From: Erythrobacter oryzae
GTDB lineage: Bacteria; Pseudomonadota; Alphaproteobacteria; Sphingomonadales; Sphingomonadaceae
Length of the DNA stretch: 64,000 nt
Assembly (NCBI RefSeq): GCF_030271515.1
Contig: NZ_JASCXI010000004.1
Location: 186,001-250,000 of the forward strand
Direction: 5' to 3'
The notes under the pieces are model-generated. The model was not told the DNA's origin. It worked only from the letters and a program-made list of their open reading frames with translations, and made no database searches. The first letter of the stretch is position 1. Every line of letters starts with the position of its first letter. Positions 55,388 to 63,351 of the stretch are shown here, one piece after another. The position numbers were made by a program, and so were the translations under genes.

Positions 55388-57643
55388 ATGCGGAGGATAT
55401 TCGCGGCGATCATCGCCGCTCTGGCACTGATCGGAGCCTCCGCTGCCTCGGCGAAGGGCGCGGCGGCGAGTTACGAGACCCAGACCTTCGCGATGAACGC
55501 CGCCGAAACCCTCGCGGCGGAACGGCGGCTGGCCAATAACGAACTGATCCGCCTGCGCGAGATCATCGACGCGCGTGACGAACGCATCCGCAAGCTCGAA
55601 GGCAATCTGCGCAGCGCAGGCGGCACGAACCGCACGCTCGGCGCCGAGCTCGACAAGCTGAAGCAGGAAGCCGCCGAAGAGAAAGAACGCTACACCGCTG
55701 AACTCGCCCGCCGCGATGACGAATACGCGCGCGAGCGGCAAATGCTGCTGAGCGCGGGCGAGACCTGGTCGGAAACGCCGGAAGGGCTGGCGATCCTCGA
55801 AGCCTTCAACTCCGGCGACCGCGTCCGCTCGCTCGCACTCGCCCGCGACCTGACCCAGCGGCGTATCGACATGGAGCGCGATCGCAGCGCGATCCAGATC
55901 GCCGCCGAGTTGCGCACGGAAGCTGTGCTGAACGCGCAGGCCCGCGCATTCGGCGATATCGGGATCGAGACGGTCATCGAGCGCTGGAAGGCGGTGATCG
56001 CGACCGGAAAGGCGGATTTCTACGACTGGACGAGCCTTGCCACCATCTACGAGGGCGAGCTTCGCTTCGACCTTGCTCTGGCTGCATTGGAGCAGGCGCT
56101 CGCCTTGGCGGACAACGCTTCGCAGATCGATTGGGTGCTTTCGGACAAGAGCCGCCTGCTTGACTCGGTGGGTCGCTATTCCGATGCAATCATGGTCAGA
56201 ATGGAAGTCGTCGAACGTCGCCGGGCAGCCAAACGTGCCGGGAGCGTCGAGAACAGGTTCAATGACAGTATACTGTCACTGGACCTCAGAAGCCTCGCAT
56301 ACGCACTGTGCAATATGTATCGCTGTGACGAGGGACAGGCCCTTGCGGATGACGCCGATCGGCTTCAGGCGGCAAGGCAAGACGAGCTGAAAACGGCTGG
56401 AACGACGCCCGATGCCGCAAACGCCCCGTCCGCAACGGATGGAACCACCGCTGTGGACGGCATGGATTTTACTTTGGTGACCGGCGATCCGTCGGGAGCC
56501 GGGATCGGCACCCTCCTGCCGATGCTGCCGACGGGTTCCTCCGAATTGCGTGCGCCCTCGGAGCTTCCCGGAATGCACATTGATGTCCGGCACGATGATC
56601 TGGTTGTGAACGGAGCGGAACTGATCGGCGCGGGAAAGTTGCCCGAGGGTCTTCAGAAGTTTCGGGAGGCGGCCGAAATCTCGCGGGAGTTGACCGCGAA
56701 GTTTCCCGGCTCGGTCCGCGAGCTGATGAATCTGGAAATCGATCTATCGCGGATCTCGCTGCTCTTGGAGAATCTGGGCGACAAGGACGGGCTCCTTCAA
56801 GTGGAACTTGAAGTCCTTCAAGTCCGACGCACCCTTGCCGCCATCCCCGGCGGCTTTGTGGAGGGCAAGACCTATCTGGCATCGACGTTGCGCAGGATAG
56901 GACAAGCGCACCAGCAGCTGGGACAAGCTGACCAGGCCAGGGAAAAATACATCGAAGCCCTCGATATCGAGCGTCGCCTTGCGCAGACCTTGCCGCAATC
57001 GATCCCGCTGCGGGTAAACTTGGCAGGCTCGCTGACAGAGACTGCGAACTTCTGGCTGAACACGGGTGAGGAGGACAGCGCGCGGCAAGCGCTTCGCGAG
57101 GCGCTTGCGATCCACGAGGAACTCTCGGCCATGCCCGGCGCGCCGGTGTTGGCGAAGCTGACCCATGCCGAGGTGCTCCAGTCGCTGGGAGAGCTTGGCG
57201 TCGGACCCGACTATCTGGACGCTGCGCTGTCGCGTTATCGGCAAGCGGCGGAAAGCCAGCGCAAGGCCGTGTCCCTCGGCAAGCCGATACTTGCTGCGGG
57301 CGGCGAAAGCGCGCGCTCGATCCTGTATTTTGCGCTCGCAGGGTATGCGAAGACACTGCTCGATCTGGAGCGCAGGGAAGAAGCCATCGCTGTCTATGAC
57401 GAACTGCATCAGGCGCTGCGTCTGCCTGACCATATGGATGAGAACACGGAGAGTGAGGTCTTCGGTTACGTCCTGTCGAGAATTGCACTCGCCGCCGAAT
57501 TTCCGGAACGATACCCTGTGGCCGATCTCGTGAATGAGCTATCGACCGTGGGGGTGGATGAGGGGTCTGTGCCATTCTTTCGCTATCTCGAGACCATGAC
57601 CAGAGAGATGGTCAGTCGCTTGTCCGAAAGGGCATCGCCATGA
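55388..57643 (+). CDS. Exported coiled-coil and helical-repeat (TPR-like) protein, cassette 2
   Basis: A 751-aa protein with a signal peptide (residues 1-22, ASA-SAKG) and a long coiled coil at about 45-115 (heptads of Leu with many Glu/Lys/Arg). The rest is helical with TPR-like pairs (WTSLATIYEGELRFDLALAALEQALALA near 215-240; AGSLTETANFWLNTGEEDSARQALREALAI near 545-575; ALAGYAKTLLDLERREEAIAVYDELHQAL near 650-680). Such proteins usually act as scaffolds. The next gene starts 28 nt later on the same strand and encodes a TIR-like membrane protein, so the two probably form one unit. Confidence 0.65.
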   Translation: MRRIFAAIIAALALIGASAASAKGAAASYETQTFAMNAAETLAAERRLANNELIRLREIIDARDERIRKLEGNLRSAGGTNRTLGAELDKLKQEAAEEKERYTAELARRDDEYARERQMLLSAGETWSETPEGLAILEAFNSGDRVRSLALARDLTQRRIDMERDRSAIQIAAELRTEAVLNAQARAFGDIGIETVIERWKAVIATGKADFYDWTSLATIYEGELRFDLALAALEQALALADNASQIDWVLSDKSRLLDSVGRYSDAIMVRMEVVERRRAAKRAGSVENRFNDSILSLDLRSLAYALCNMYRCDEGQALADDADRLQAARQDELKTAGTTPDAANAPSATDGTTAVDGMDFTLVTGDPSGAGIGTLLPMLPTGSSELRAPSELPGMHIDVRHDDLVVNGAELIGAGKLPEGLQKFREAAEISRELTAKFPGSVRELMNLEIDLSRISLLLENLGDKDGLLQVELEVLQVRRTLAAIPGGFVEGKTYLASTLRRIGQAHQQLGQADQAREKYIEALDIERRLAQTLPQSIPLRVNLAGSLTETANFWLNTGEEDSARQALREALAIHEELSAMPGAPVLAKLTHAEVLQSLGELGVGPDYLDAALSRYRQAAESQRKAVSLGKPILAAGGESARSILYFALAGYAKTLLDLERREEAIAVYDELHQALRLPDHMDENTESEVFGYVLSRIALAAEFPERYPVADLVNELSTVGVDEGSVPFFRYLETMTREMVSRLSERASP

Positions 57644-57671
57644 TCGCCCGTGCCGGAAGTGACCGGAAACC

Positions 57672-58616
57672 ATGAGCCTCGATGCCGTCATCGTCGCCTG
57701 CGGGCCTGACCGCGACGGCGCCGCGCGGCTGACCGATGGTCTGGGCGCGGCGGGGTTGATGGTGAAGCTGGTGATCGCCGGGGCGGGCGACATCCCAGAT
57801 GCGCCTTGCCGGGTGCTGGCGATCACCCGTTCGCCGGACTGCAACGCCTGGCTGGCAAGCGCGGCGCACGAGGCAGCGGGCGCCGGGCGCGCTATCGCCG
57901 TCAGGCTCGAGCCCAGGGCCGAACCGCCTGTGCCGCTGCCGACCTACGATTATCTCGTCAAGGGCGTGATGGCGCAGCTGATTGGCAAGGCGTGCCTCTC
58001 CGACATCGCCGCCGCCATCCGCGCGATCCAGCAGAACACCTTCCCGCCATCCGCCACCGCCCGCTGGCGCATGGTGCTGGAACGCCTGTGGGTCTACCTC
58101 GTCGGGTTCGGCGCGATCGTCGGGCTCTTCGGATATTTCGTGCCGTGGGATGAGGTCGGCCACTGGTTCGATTTCGAGGAACAGGCCGCGTGGGAGGCCT
58201 TGCAGTCGCCCAAGGCCGATTGCGCGGCGTTCGACGCCTATCTCGACACCCATCCCGACGGACGCCATGCCGATGCGGTGCGCGATGCGCGGGCGAACCC
58301 GGACATGGTCTCCGAGCCGGTGCCCGATACGACCCCGATGGTCGTGTCTGGTCCGCTGCTTGTCGGCGAGGGATATGCCAGCCGCGAAGCCGCGCTCGCT
58401 GCGGCGCGCGACTGGGCGCTCGCCGACGCGCAACGGCAATGCGGCAGCCTAGCCAAGCGGCTCGAAGGGCAAAACTGGACGACGCAACTGGGGTCACTCA
58501 CGGAACAATGCCGCCAGACCGGGGGCGGCTGGTTGTGTGCCGTCGAGGGGGCGCACGCCTGCCGCGTCGAGGTGCCGACCGAAAAGCGGGTATGTCGCCT
58601 CGGCGGTGCGGAGTAA
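57672..58616 (+). CDS. TIR-like transmembrane protein with Cys-rich periplasmic domain, cassette 2
   Basis: A 314-aa protein. Residues 1-85 form alternating beta/alpha units that resemble a TIR domain (DAVIVACGPDRDGAARLTDGLGAAG, then CRVLAITRSPDCNAWLASAAHEAAGAGRAIAVRLEP). The Trp block is kept but the catalytic Glu expected soon after it is not evident, so it may be non-enzymatic. One transmembrane helix lies at about 135-156. Then comes an AWEALQSPKADCAAFDAYLDTHPDGRHADAV segment seen in caspase- and TIR-linked proteins, and a Cys-rich C-terminal domain. No start is stronger than ATG 57672. Confidence 0.55.
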   Translation: MSLDAVIVACGPDRDGAARLTDGLGAAGLMVKLVIAGAGDIPDAPCRVLAITRSPDCNAWLASAAHEAAGAGRAIAVRLEPRAEPPVPLPTYDYLVKGVMAQLIGKACLSDIAAAIRAIQQNTFPPSATARWRMVLERLWVYLVGFGAIVGLFGYFVPWDEVGHWFDFEEQAAWEALQSPKADCAAFDAYLDTHPDGRHADAVRDARANPDMVSEPVPDTTPMVVSGPLLVGEGYASREAALAAARDWALADAQRQCGSLAKRLEGQNWTTQLGSLTEQCRQTGGGWLCAVEGAHACRVEVPTEKRVCRLGGAE

Positions 58617-58707
58617 GGGCGCAACGTCGGCGCTGCGCTTTCCTGCCGGGTAGAACCACCCTCCCCCCGCTTCCCAACCCCGCGCGCAGCCGTTACCCAA
58701 CGCCCTC

Positions 58708-60180
58708 ATGAACACCTACACCCTCGCCAGCCTTGCCGCCTATTTCCTGCTGATGATCGCCATCGGGGTCTATGCCTGGGTCAAGACCCGGGCGGATTCC
58801 TCGGGGTATCTGCTGGCGGGGCGCAATCTCGGGCCGGCGGTGACCGCGCTTTCGGCGGGGGCTTCGGATATGTCGGGTTGGCTCTTGCTGGGGCTGCCCG
58901 GCGCGCTGTTTGCGAGCGGGTTGATGGAGGCGTGGATCGCCATCGGGCTCACCATCGGGGCGGGGCTCAACTGGATCATCGTCGCCCCGCGGCTGCGCGA
59001 GCAGACCGAGCGGCTGGGGGATGCGCTGACCATCCCGCAGTTCCTCGCCAACCGCTTTCCCGAGGCCGGGACTTTGCTGCGGGTCACCTCCGCCGTCATC
59101 ATCGTCGGCTTCTTCACCGTTTACACCGCCTCCGGGATGGTCGGCGGGGGCAAGCTGTTCGAGACGGCGTTCGCGGGCGCGATGCCGGTCGCGGGGCTTT
59201 CCGACTACATGGTCGGCATCCTGGTCACGGCGGGGATCGTGCTGGTCTACACCATGATCGGCGGGTTCCTCGCGGTCAGCCTCACCGACTTCGTGCAAGG
59301 CATGATCATGATGGCCGCGCTGGTGGTGATGCCGCTGGTGATCCTCTTCGCGACGCCGCCCGGAACCGTCCCCGCGACCCCGCCCGAGGGCTTCTTCAGC
59401 CTCACCCACGGGGCGAGCCTGATCGGCGTGATCAGCGCGGTCACCTGGGGGCTCGGCTATTTCGGGCAGCCGCATATCATCGTGCGCTTCATGGCGATCG
59501 ACCGGGTCGAAAACGTGCCGACCGCGCGCGCGATCGGGATGAGCTGGATGGTGATCTCGCTGGTCGGCGCGGTCGCCGTGGGGCTTGCGGGGCGTGCCTA
59601 TGCCGATACCCACGGGCTGGTGGTCGAGGACCCCGAGACGATTTTCATCATCCTCGCGCAGATCCTGTTCCACCCGGCGGTGACCGGCTTCCTCTACGCC
59701 GCGCTGCTGGCGGCGATCATGAGCACGATTTCCTCGCAGCTGCTGGTGTCGTCCTCCTCGCTCACGGAAGATTTCTACCGCCTGTTCCTGCGCCGCAATG
59801 CGTCGGAGCGCGAGGCGGTCAATATCGGGCGGCTGTGCGTGGCGCTGGTCGCGGCGGCAGCGCTGGTTATCGCGGCGGATCCCGAGAGCGAGGTGCTCGG
59901 CCTTGTCGCCAATGCCTGGGCGGGGTTCGGCGCGGCGTTCGGCCCGCTGATCCTGCTGGCGCTGACATGGGACAAGATGACCGGCGCGGGCGCGGTTGCG
60001 GGGCTGGTGACGGGCGCGGGCGTGGTCGCGGGGTGGATCGCGCTGGGGTGGAACAAGGCCCTGCCCGCAGCCCTCGGCGGCGGGCCGGGGCTTTACGAGA
60101 TCGTGCCGGGCTTCCTCGCCTCGCTCGCGGCGATCGTGGTGGTGAGCCGCCTCACTGCTCCGCAGACGCAGCGCGTGTAA
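58708..60180 (+). CDS. putP: Sodium/proline symporter PutP
   Basis: A 490-aa solute:sodium symporter (SSF family) that imports proline with Na+. Landmarks: YLLAGRNLGPAVTALSAGASDMSGWLLLGLPGA at the N-terminus, the Na2-site Ser/Thr pattern ISSQLLVSSSSLTEDFYR near 343-362, and about thirteen helices. The GYFGQPHIIVRFMA motif and RNASEREAVNIGR loop are typical of PutP. Monocistronic; no putA in the window. Confidence 0.92.
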   Translation: MNTYTLASLAAYFLLMIAIGVYAWVKTRADSSGYLLAGRNLGPAVTALSAGASDMSGWLLLGLPGALFASGLMEAWIAIGLTIGAGLNWIIVAPRLREQTERLGDALTIPQFLANRFPEAGTLLRVTSAVIIVGFFTVYTASGMVGGGKLFETAFAGAMPVAGLSDYMVGILVTAGIVLVYTMIGGFLAVSLTDFVQGMIMMAALVVMPLVILFATPPGTVPATPPEGFFSLTHGASLIGVISAVTWGLGYFGQPHIIVRFMAIDRVENVPTARAIGMSWMVISLVGAVAVGLAGRAYADTHGLVVEDPETIFIILAQILFHPAVTGFLYAALLAAIMSTISSQLLVSSSSLTEDFYRLFLRRNASEREAVNIGRLCVALVAAAALVIAADPESEVLGLVANAWAGFGAAFGPLILLALTWDKMTGAGAVAGLVTGAGVVAGWIALGWNKALPAALGGGPGLYEIVPGFLASLAAIVVVSRLTAPQTQRV

Positions 60181-60321
60181 CCGCAAGGCGCGGCGCGGCG
60201 AACGGGGGGATGCGAGGTTCGCTCCGCCCGCTGCCTCCCTCCATCGGCGGACGGATGCGGGCCTCGCGCCCTTTCCTCCGGTCGCACCTTCAGGCATTAT
60301 GCCCGGCGGGGAGGAAAGGGC

Positions 60322-60717
60322 ATGACGGGACATTCGGACGGCAGCGCGCGCATCACCGGGCTCGGCGGCATTTTCTACATCGTGAAGGACCCGGCCGCGA
60401 GCCGCGCGTGGTATCGCGAGGTGCTGGGCATCGACGGCGAATACGGCCCGCAGCTTGCCTGGGCGGGCGAGCCGTGCCAGCACCCCTATTCACTGATCAG
60501 CCATTTCGGCGATGATGGTTACATCAAGCCGGGCACCGGCGGCTTCATGATCAATCTGCGCGTCAACGATCTGGGCGGCTTCGTCGCTGGCCTGCGCGCC
60601 AAGGGCGTCGACATCCTCGGCGAGGCGGACGAGGGCTACGGCAAGTTTGCCTGGCTGCTCGACCCCGACGGGGTGAAGATCGAGCTGTGGGAGCAGGTGG
60701 AGGATCGCCTCCCCTGA
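60322..60717 (+). CDS. VOC family (glyoxalase-fold) protein
   Basis: A 131-aa single-module glyoxalase/bleomycin-resistance fold protein: GLGGIFYIVKDPAASRAWYREVLGI, then GGFMINLRVNDLGGFVAGLRAKGVDI, and the metal-site strand DPDGVKIELWEQ. Function may be lyase, dioxygenase or binding; substrate unknown. GGAGGAAAGGG lies directly upstream. Confidence 0.82.
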   Translation: MTGHSDGSARITGLGGIFYIVKDPAASRAWYREVLGIDGEYGPQLAWAGEPCQHPYSLISHFGDDGYIKPGTGGFMINLRVNDLGGFVAGLRAKGVDILGEADEGYGKFAWLLDPDGVKIELWEQVEDRLP

Positions 60718-60737
60718 GTGACGGCCTGTTAGGAATA

Positions 60738-60750
60738 CCTGGTAACCAGG
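60738..60750 (+). promoter_or_regulatory. Short palindrome before the extensin-like gene
   Basis: CCTGGTAACCAGG, a 13-nt perfect palindrome, lies 20 nt after the VOC gene and is followed by CAAGGTTTTCTT. It could be a weak terminator of the VOC gene or an operator of the next gene. Confidence 0.35.
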
Positions 60751-60814
60751 CAAGGTTTTCTTAACCCAGTTTCTTGCGCCACCATTAAGGATGACTGCGC
60801 AATAGTGCCTAGCG

Positions 60815-61549
60815 ATGCAGCACTTGGCACTTCTTTCCAGAGCGGGCTTGCTGGCGGGCGCATTGGTGGCGCTGGCGGGCTGCGGGTCGATCGTTCCCGG
60901 CGTGGCTTCGCCCGGCGCGGGACAGGGGCCGGCCCGGACCACCGCGAGCACTCCGGCGCGGCCTGCGGTTGCGGTTGCCTCGGCCCCGCGATCTTACGTG
61001 CCGCGTGCGAGCGAGGCGGGCTGCCTTGCCGATCTCGGCAAGACCGGCGCGCGCTTCGATCCCGTGCCCGATACCTATGCCGCGCCGGGGTGCAACCAGC
61101 TCGGCACGGTGCAGCTGATGGCGCTGGCCGGGGACCGCGCGCCGCTCTCCATCGCCAATCTCGGGCCGGTGCGGTGCCAGGTCGCCAAGGCCTTCGGCGA
61201 CTGGGCGCGCTTCGGGGTCGATCGCGCCGCGCGCCAGCTGCTCGGCAGCCCGGTGGCGCGGATCGAGACAATGGGTTCCTACAATTGCCGCAATGTCGCA
61301 GGCACCGAGGTGCGCTCGGCCCATGCGCGGGCCGAGGCGATCGACGTGTCGGCCTTCGTGCTGGCGGACGGGCGGCGGATCGTGCTCAAGCGCGACTGGC
61401 AGGGCGGCGATGCGGCGACGCGCGAGTTCCTGCGGGTGGTGCACAAGAGCGCCTGCAAGCGCTTCGGCACGGTGCTGGGTCCCGAATACAACGCCGCGCA
61501 TCAGGATCACTTCCATCTGGAAGGCACGGGCGCGAAGTTCTGCCGCTGA
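60815..61549 (+). CDS. Extensin-like_C lipoprotein with LAS-metallopeptidase motifs
   Basis: A 244-aa lipoprotein (lipobox LAGC near residue 23) with the extensin-like C-terminal domain. Residues about 172-182 read SAHARAEAIDVSAF and the last 15 residues contain HQDHFH. These match the S-x-H-x(6)-D and H-x-H zinc ligands of LAS peptidoglycan peptidases (M15-type). The Pro/Ala-rich segment at about 30-60 is a linker. It therefore probably acts on peptidoglycan in the periplasm, although catalytic activity is inferred. Confidence 0.78.
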   Translation: MQHLALLSRAGLLAGALVALAGCGSIVPGVASPGAGQGPARTTASTPARPAVAVASAPRSYVPRASEAGCLADLGKTGARFDPVPDTYAAPGCNQLGTVQLMALAGDRAPLSIANLGPVRCQVAKAFGDWARFGVDRAARQLLGSPVARIETMGSYNCRNVAGTEVRSAHARAEAIDVSAFVLADGRRIVLKRDWQGGDAATREFLRVVHKSACKRFGTVLGPEYNAAHQDHFHLEGTGAKFCR

Positions 61550-61611
61550 GGCACCGCGCCGCCCCAGCGGCGCATCGGCCCCACGGCCACCGGGTCAGGC
61601 CCCAAACAGCA

Positions 61612-61651
61612 GGCGGCCCCGCTTGCCGGGGTGAATGGCAAGGGGGCCGCC
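61612..61651. terminator. Hairpin between the extensin-like gene and the opposing regulator
   Basis: Arms GGCGGCCCC-g-CTTGCC and GGCAAG-ggggccgcc form a stem with one bulge across an 8-9-nt loop. Located between the convergent ends of the extensin-like gene (61549) and the response-regulator gene (61743). No T-run on the plus strand. Confidence 0.5.
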
Positions 61652-61742
61652 AAGAAGACGAATGCTCGTAAGAACGTCAGGCTGCCGGCGGCTGGTGCCC
61701 TCAAGGGGGGGGAAGGGCCGGGACAGTCGCGGGTGCGTGACG

Positions 61743-62363
61743 TCAGGCGCGCAGCCTGGGTTCGAGCTTCGCCTCCAGTTTCAGCCGCACCGCCTCGGCC
61801 GCGTGGCGGGCGCCGAGCTTGGTCATCATGTTGGCGCGGTGGATTTCGACCGTGCGCGGGCTGATATCGAGCTCGCGGGCGATGGCCTTGTTGCTGCTGC
61901 CTTCGGCCAGCCAGTCCAGAACTTCGCGCTCGCGCGCCGAGAGGGTGGAGATACGGTCGCGCGCCTCGATCATGCGGCGGCGGGCGGCGCCGAACTGTTC
62001 GGCTTCCTTTTCGATGCGGAGCAGACAGCGGGTGAAACGTTCGGGATCGAGCGGAAGGGCGAGATAATCGAGCGAGCCGGCCTTGATCGCCTCGACGATG
62101 CGGCCCGGGCGGGGCTGGACGTCGACCGCGATCAGCGGGAGCCAGATCCCCAACCGACCGAGCCGGTCGAGGATCATCCCCACCCCGCCTTCCTCGGGCG
62201 TGTCGCGGGCGATGATGATCCCCTCCCTCGGCGGGTGGACCGCGAGTTCGGAGAGGTCACCATAGACCTCGCAGTGGTGGCCAAGCGCGAAGCCTACACG
62301 GGCCAATTCGGCGCGTTGACGGCTGCACGAGTCGATGAAGTGGAGGGAGGCTTTGCGTGTCAT
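61743..62363 (-). CDS. FixJ/NarL-like regulator with degenerate receiver
   Basis: A 206-aa regulator. The N-terminal receiver-like domain (FIDSCSRQRAELARVGF, IIIARDTPEEGG) keeps an Asp in the phosphoacceptor place, but the conserved Lys before the KPxD-like loop is replaced (YLALPLDPERF). Signal acceptance may therefore be altered. The C-terminal HTH is LuxR-type: LSAREREVLDWLAEGSSNKAIARELDISPRTVEIHRANMMTKLGARHAAEAVR. A palindromic pair of CCGTT-n-CGGAGG sites lies upstream and could be its own operators. No histidine kinase beside it. Confidence 0.82.
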   Translation of the reverse strand: MTRKASLHFIDSCSRQRAELARVGFALGHHCEVYGDLSELAVHPPREGIIIARDTPEEGGVGMILDRLGRLGIWLPLIAVDVQPRPGRIVEAIKAGSLDYLALPLDPERFTRCLLRIEKEAEQFGAARRRMIEARDRISTLSAREREVLDWLAEGSSNKAIARELDISPRTVEIHRANMMTKLGARHAAEAVRLKLEAKLEPRLRA

Positions 62364-62411
62364 GTGAGCCTGTCTGCGCTAACCCATTATGGGATTCACG
62401 CATGAGCGGCC

Positions 62412-62488
62412 CCGTTCCGGAGGATTTACCATCTCCCCGAAACGTCATCTATCTGAATTATAGAGGAAATTTACCTCCGTAACGGAGG
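62412..62488. promoter_or_regulatory. Repeated CCGTT(A/C)CGGAGG motif upstream of the regulator
   Basis: Plus-strand CCGTTCCGGAGG (62412-62423) and minus-strand CCGTTACGGAGG (within CCTCCGTAACGGAGG, 62474-62488) are nearly identical 12-nt sites in inverted orientation, followed by ATTTACC or TAAATTT. They lie in the 142-nt gap between the regulator and the Anbu gene and are good candidates for operators of the LuxR-type protein. Confidence 0.45.
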
Positions 62489-62505
62489 CAGATCAGGTCT
62501 GGCCC

Positions 62506-63252
62506 CTAGGTGTCATCGCTGAAGCTGTAAGGCGGCAGCGAGTGGAAGGCCGACCGCAGCGCATCACCCCAACCCGATGAAATCGTGTCGAAATACTCGT
62601 CTTCGGCGGTGACGCGATGTTCATGCAAGGGTTTGAAGTTATCCTTGCCGATCACCAGCAGATCGAGCGGCAGGCCGACCGAGAGGTTAGCCTTGAGAGT
62701 CGAATCGAAGCTAACCATCATCAGCTTGACCGCGTCCTCGAAGCTCATGTCCTTCCCGTAGCCGCGGATCAGGATCGGGCGGCCGTATTTGGTCTCGCCG
62801 ATCTGGAAGAAGGGCGTGTCCCAGCTCGCCTCGATGAAATTGCCTTCGGGATAGATCATGAACAGGCGCGGCTGCATCCCGGCGATCTGCCCGGCGACGA
62901 TCATGGTGGCGGTGAAGCGGCCCTTGCCGTCGGGGCCGTTGTCGCGCTGGGCCTGTTCGATGGTGTTGCGCAGCAGGCGCCCGATCTCGGTCGCGACCTG
63001 GAACATCGTCGGCCCCTTGATGAGGCAGTTCTCGCGCTCCGAGGGGGCCTTGGTGCGCTCCTCGAGCTGGCTGATCACCGCCTGCGTGGTGGCGAGGTTG
63101 CCCGCGGTCATCACCGCGATGATGCGCTCGCCCGGAACGCTCCAGTGGAACAGCTTGCGGAAGGTCGAGATGTTGTCGACGCCCGAATTGGTGCGCGTGT
63201 CGCTCATCAGGACGAGGCCCTTGTCGAGCACCATGCCAACGCAATAGGTCAT
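62506..63252 (-). CDS. Anbu-type proteasome-like peptidase
   Basis: A 248-aa Ntn-hydrolase of the Anbu/HslV-related family. The N-terminus MTYCVGM places Thr2 as nucleophile after Met removal; Asp in MSDTRTNSG and Lys in FRKLFHW match the catalytic triad. The beta-subunit fold continues with ERIIAVMTAGNLATTQ and ATMIVAGQIAG, and the C-terminus has the extended Anbu tail. Its gene is directly downstream of a transglutaminase gene, as in Anbu operons. The physiological substrate is unknown. Confidence 0.88.
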   Translation of the reverse strand: MTYCVGMVLDKGLVLMSDTRTNSGVDNISTFRKLFHWSVPGERIIAVMTAGNLATTQAVISQLEERTKAPSERENCLIKGPTMFQVATEIGRLLRNTIEQAQRDNGPDGKGRFTATMIVAGQIAGMQPRLFMIYPEGNFIEASWDTPFFQIGETKYGRPILIRGYGKDMSFEDAVKLMMVSFDSTLKANLSVGLPLDLLVIGKDNFKPLHEHRVTAEDEYFDTISSGWGDALRSAFHSLPPYSFSDDT

Positions 63253-63351
63253 GAAGTCTTCCTCTCCCTCTCCGCCGCCCGCACCGCCCTAGCGCGATGC
63301 CGACCTGAGCGCAAAGGGCCCAAGCGCAAAGGCACGGCGGGGTCTATCGGG

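Noticed and set aside
60738..60800. CtrA-type motif between the VOC and extensin-like genes
   Set aside because: Two TTAA sequences occur, but they are about 20 nt apart, not 7, so they do not form a standard CtrA site.
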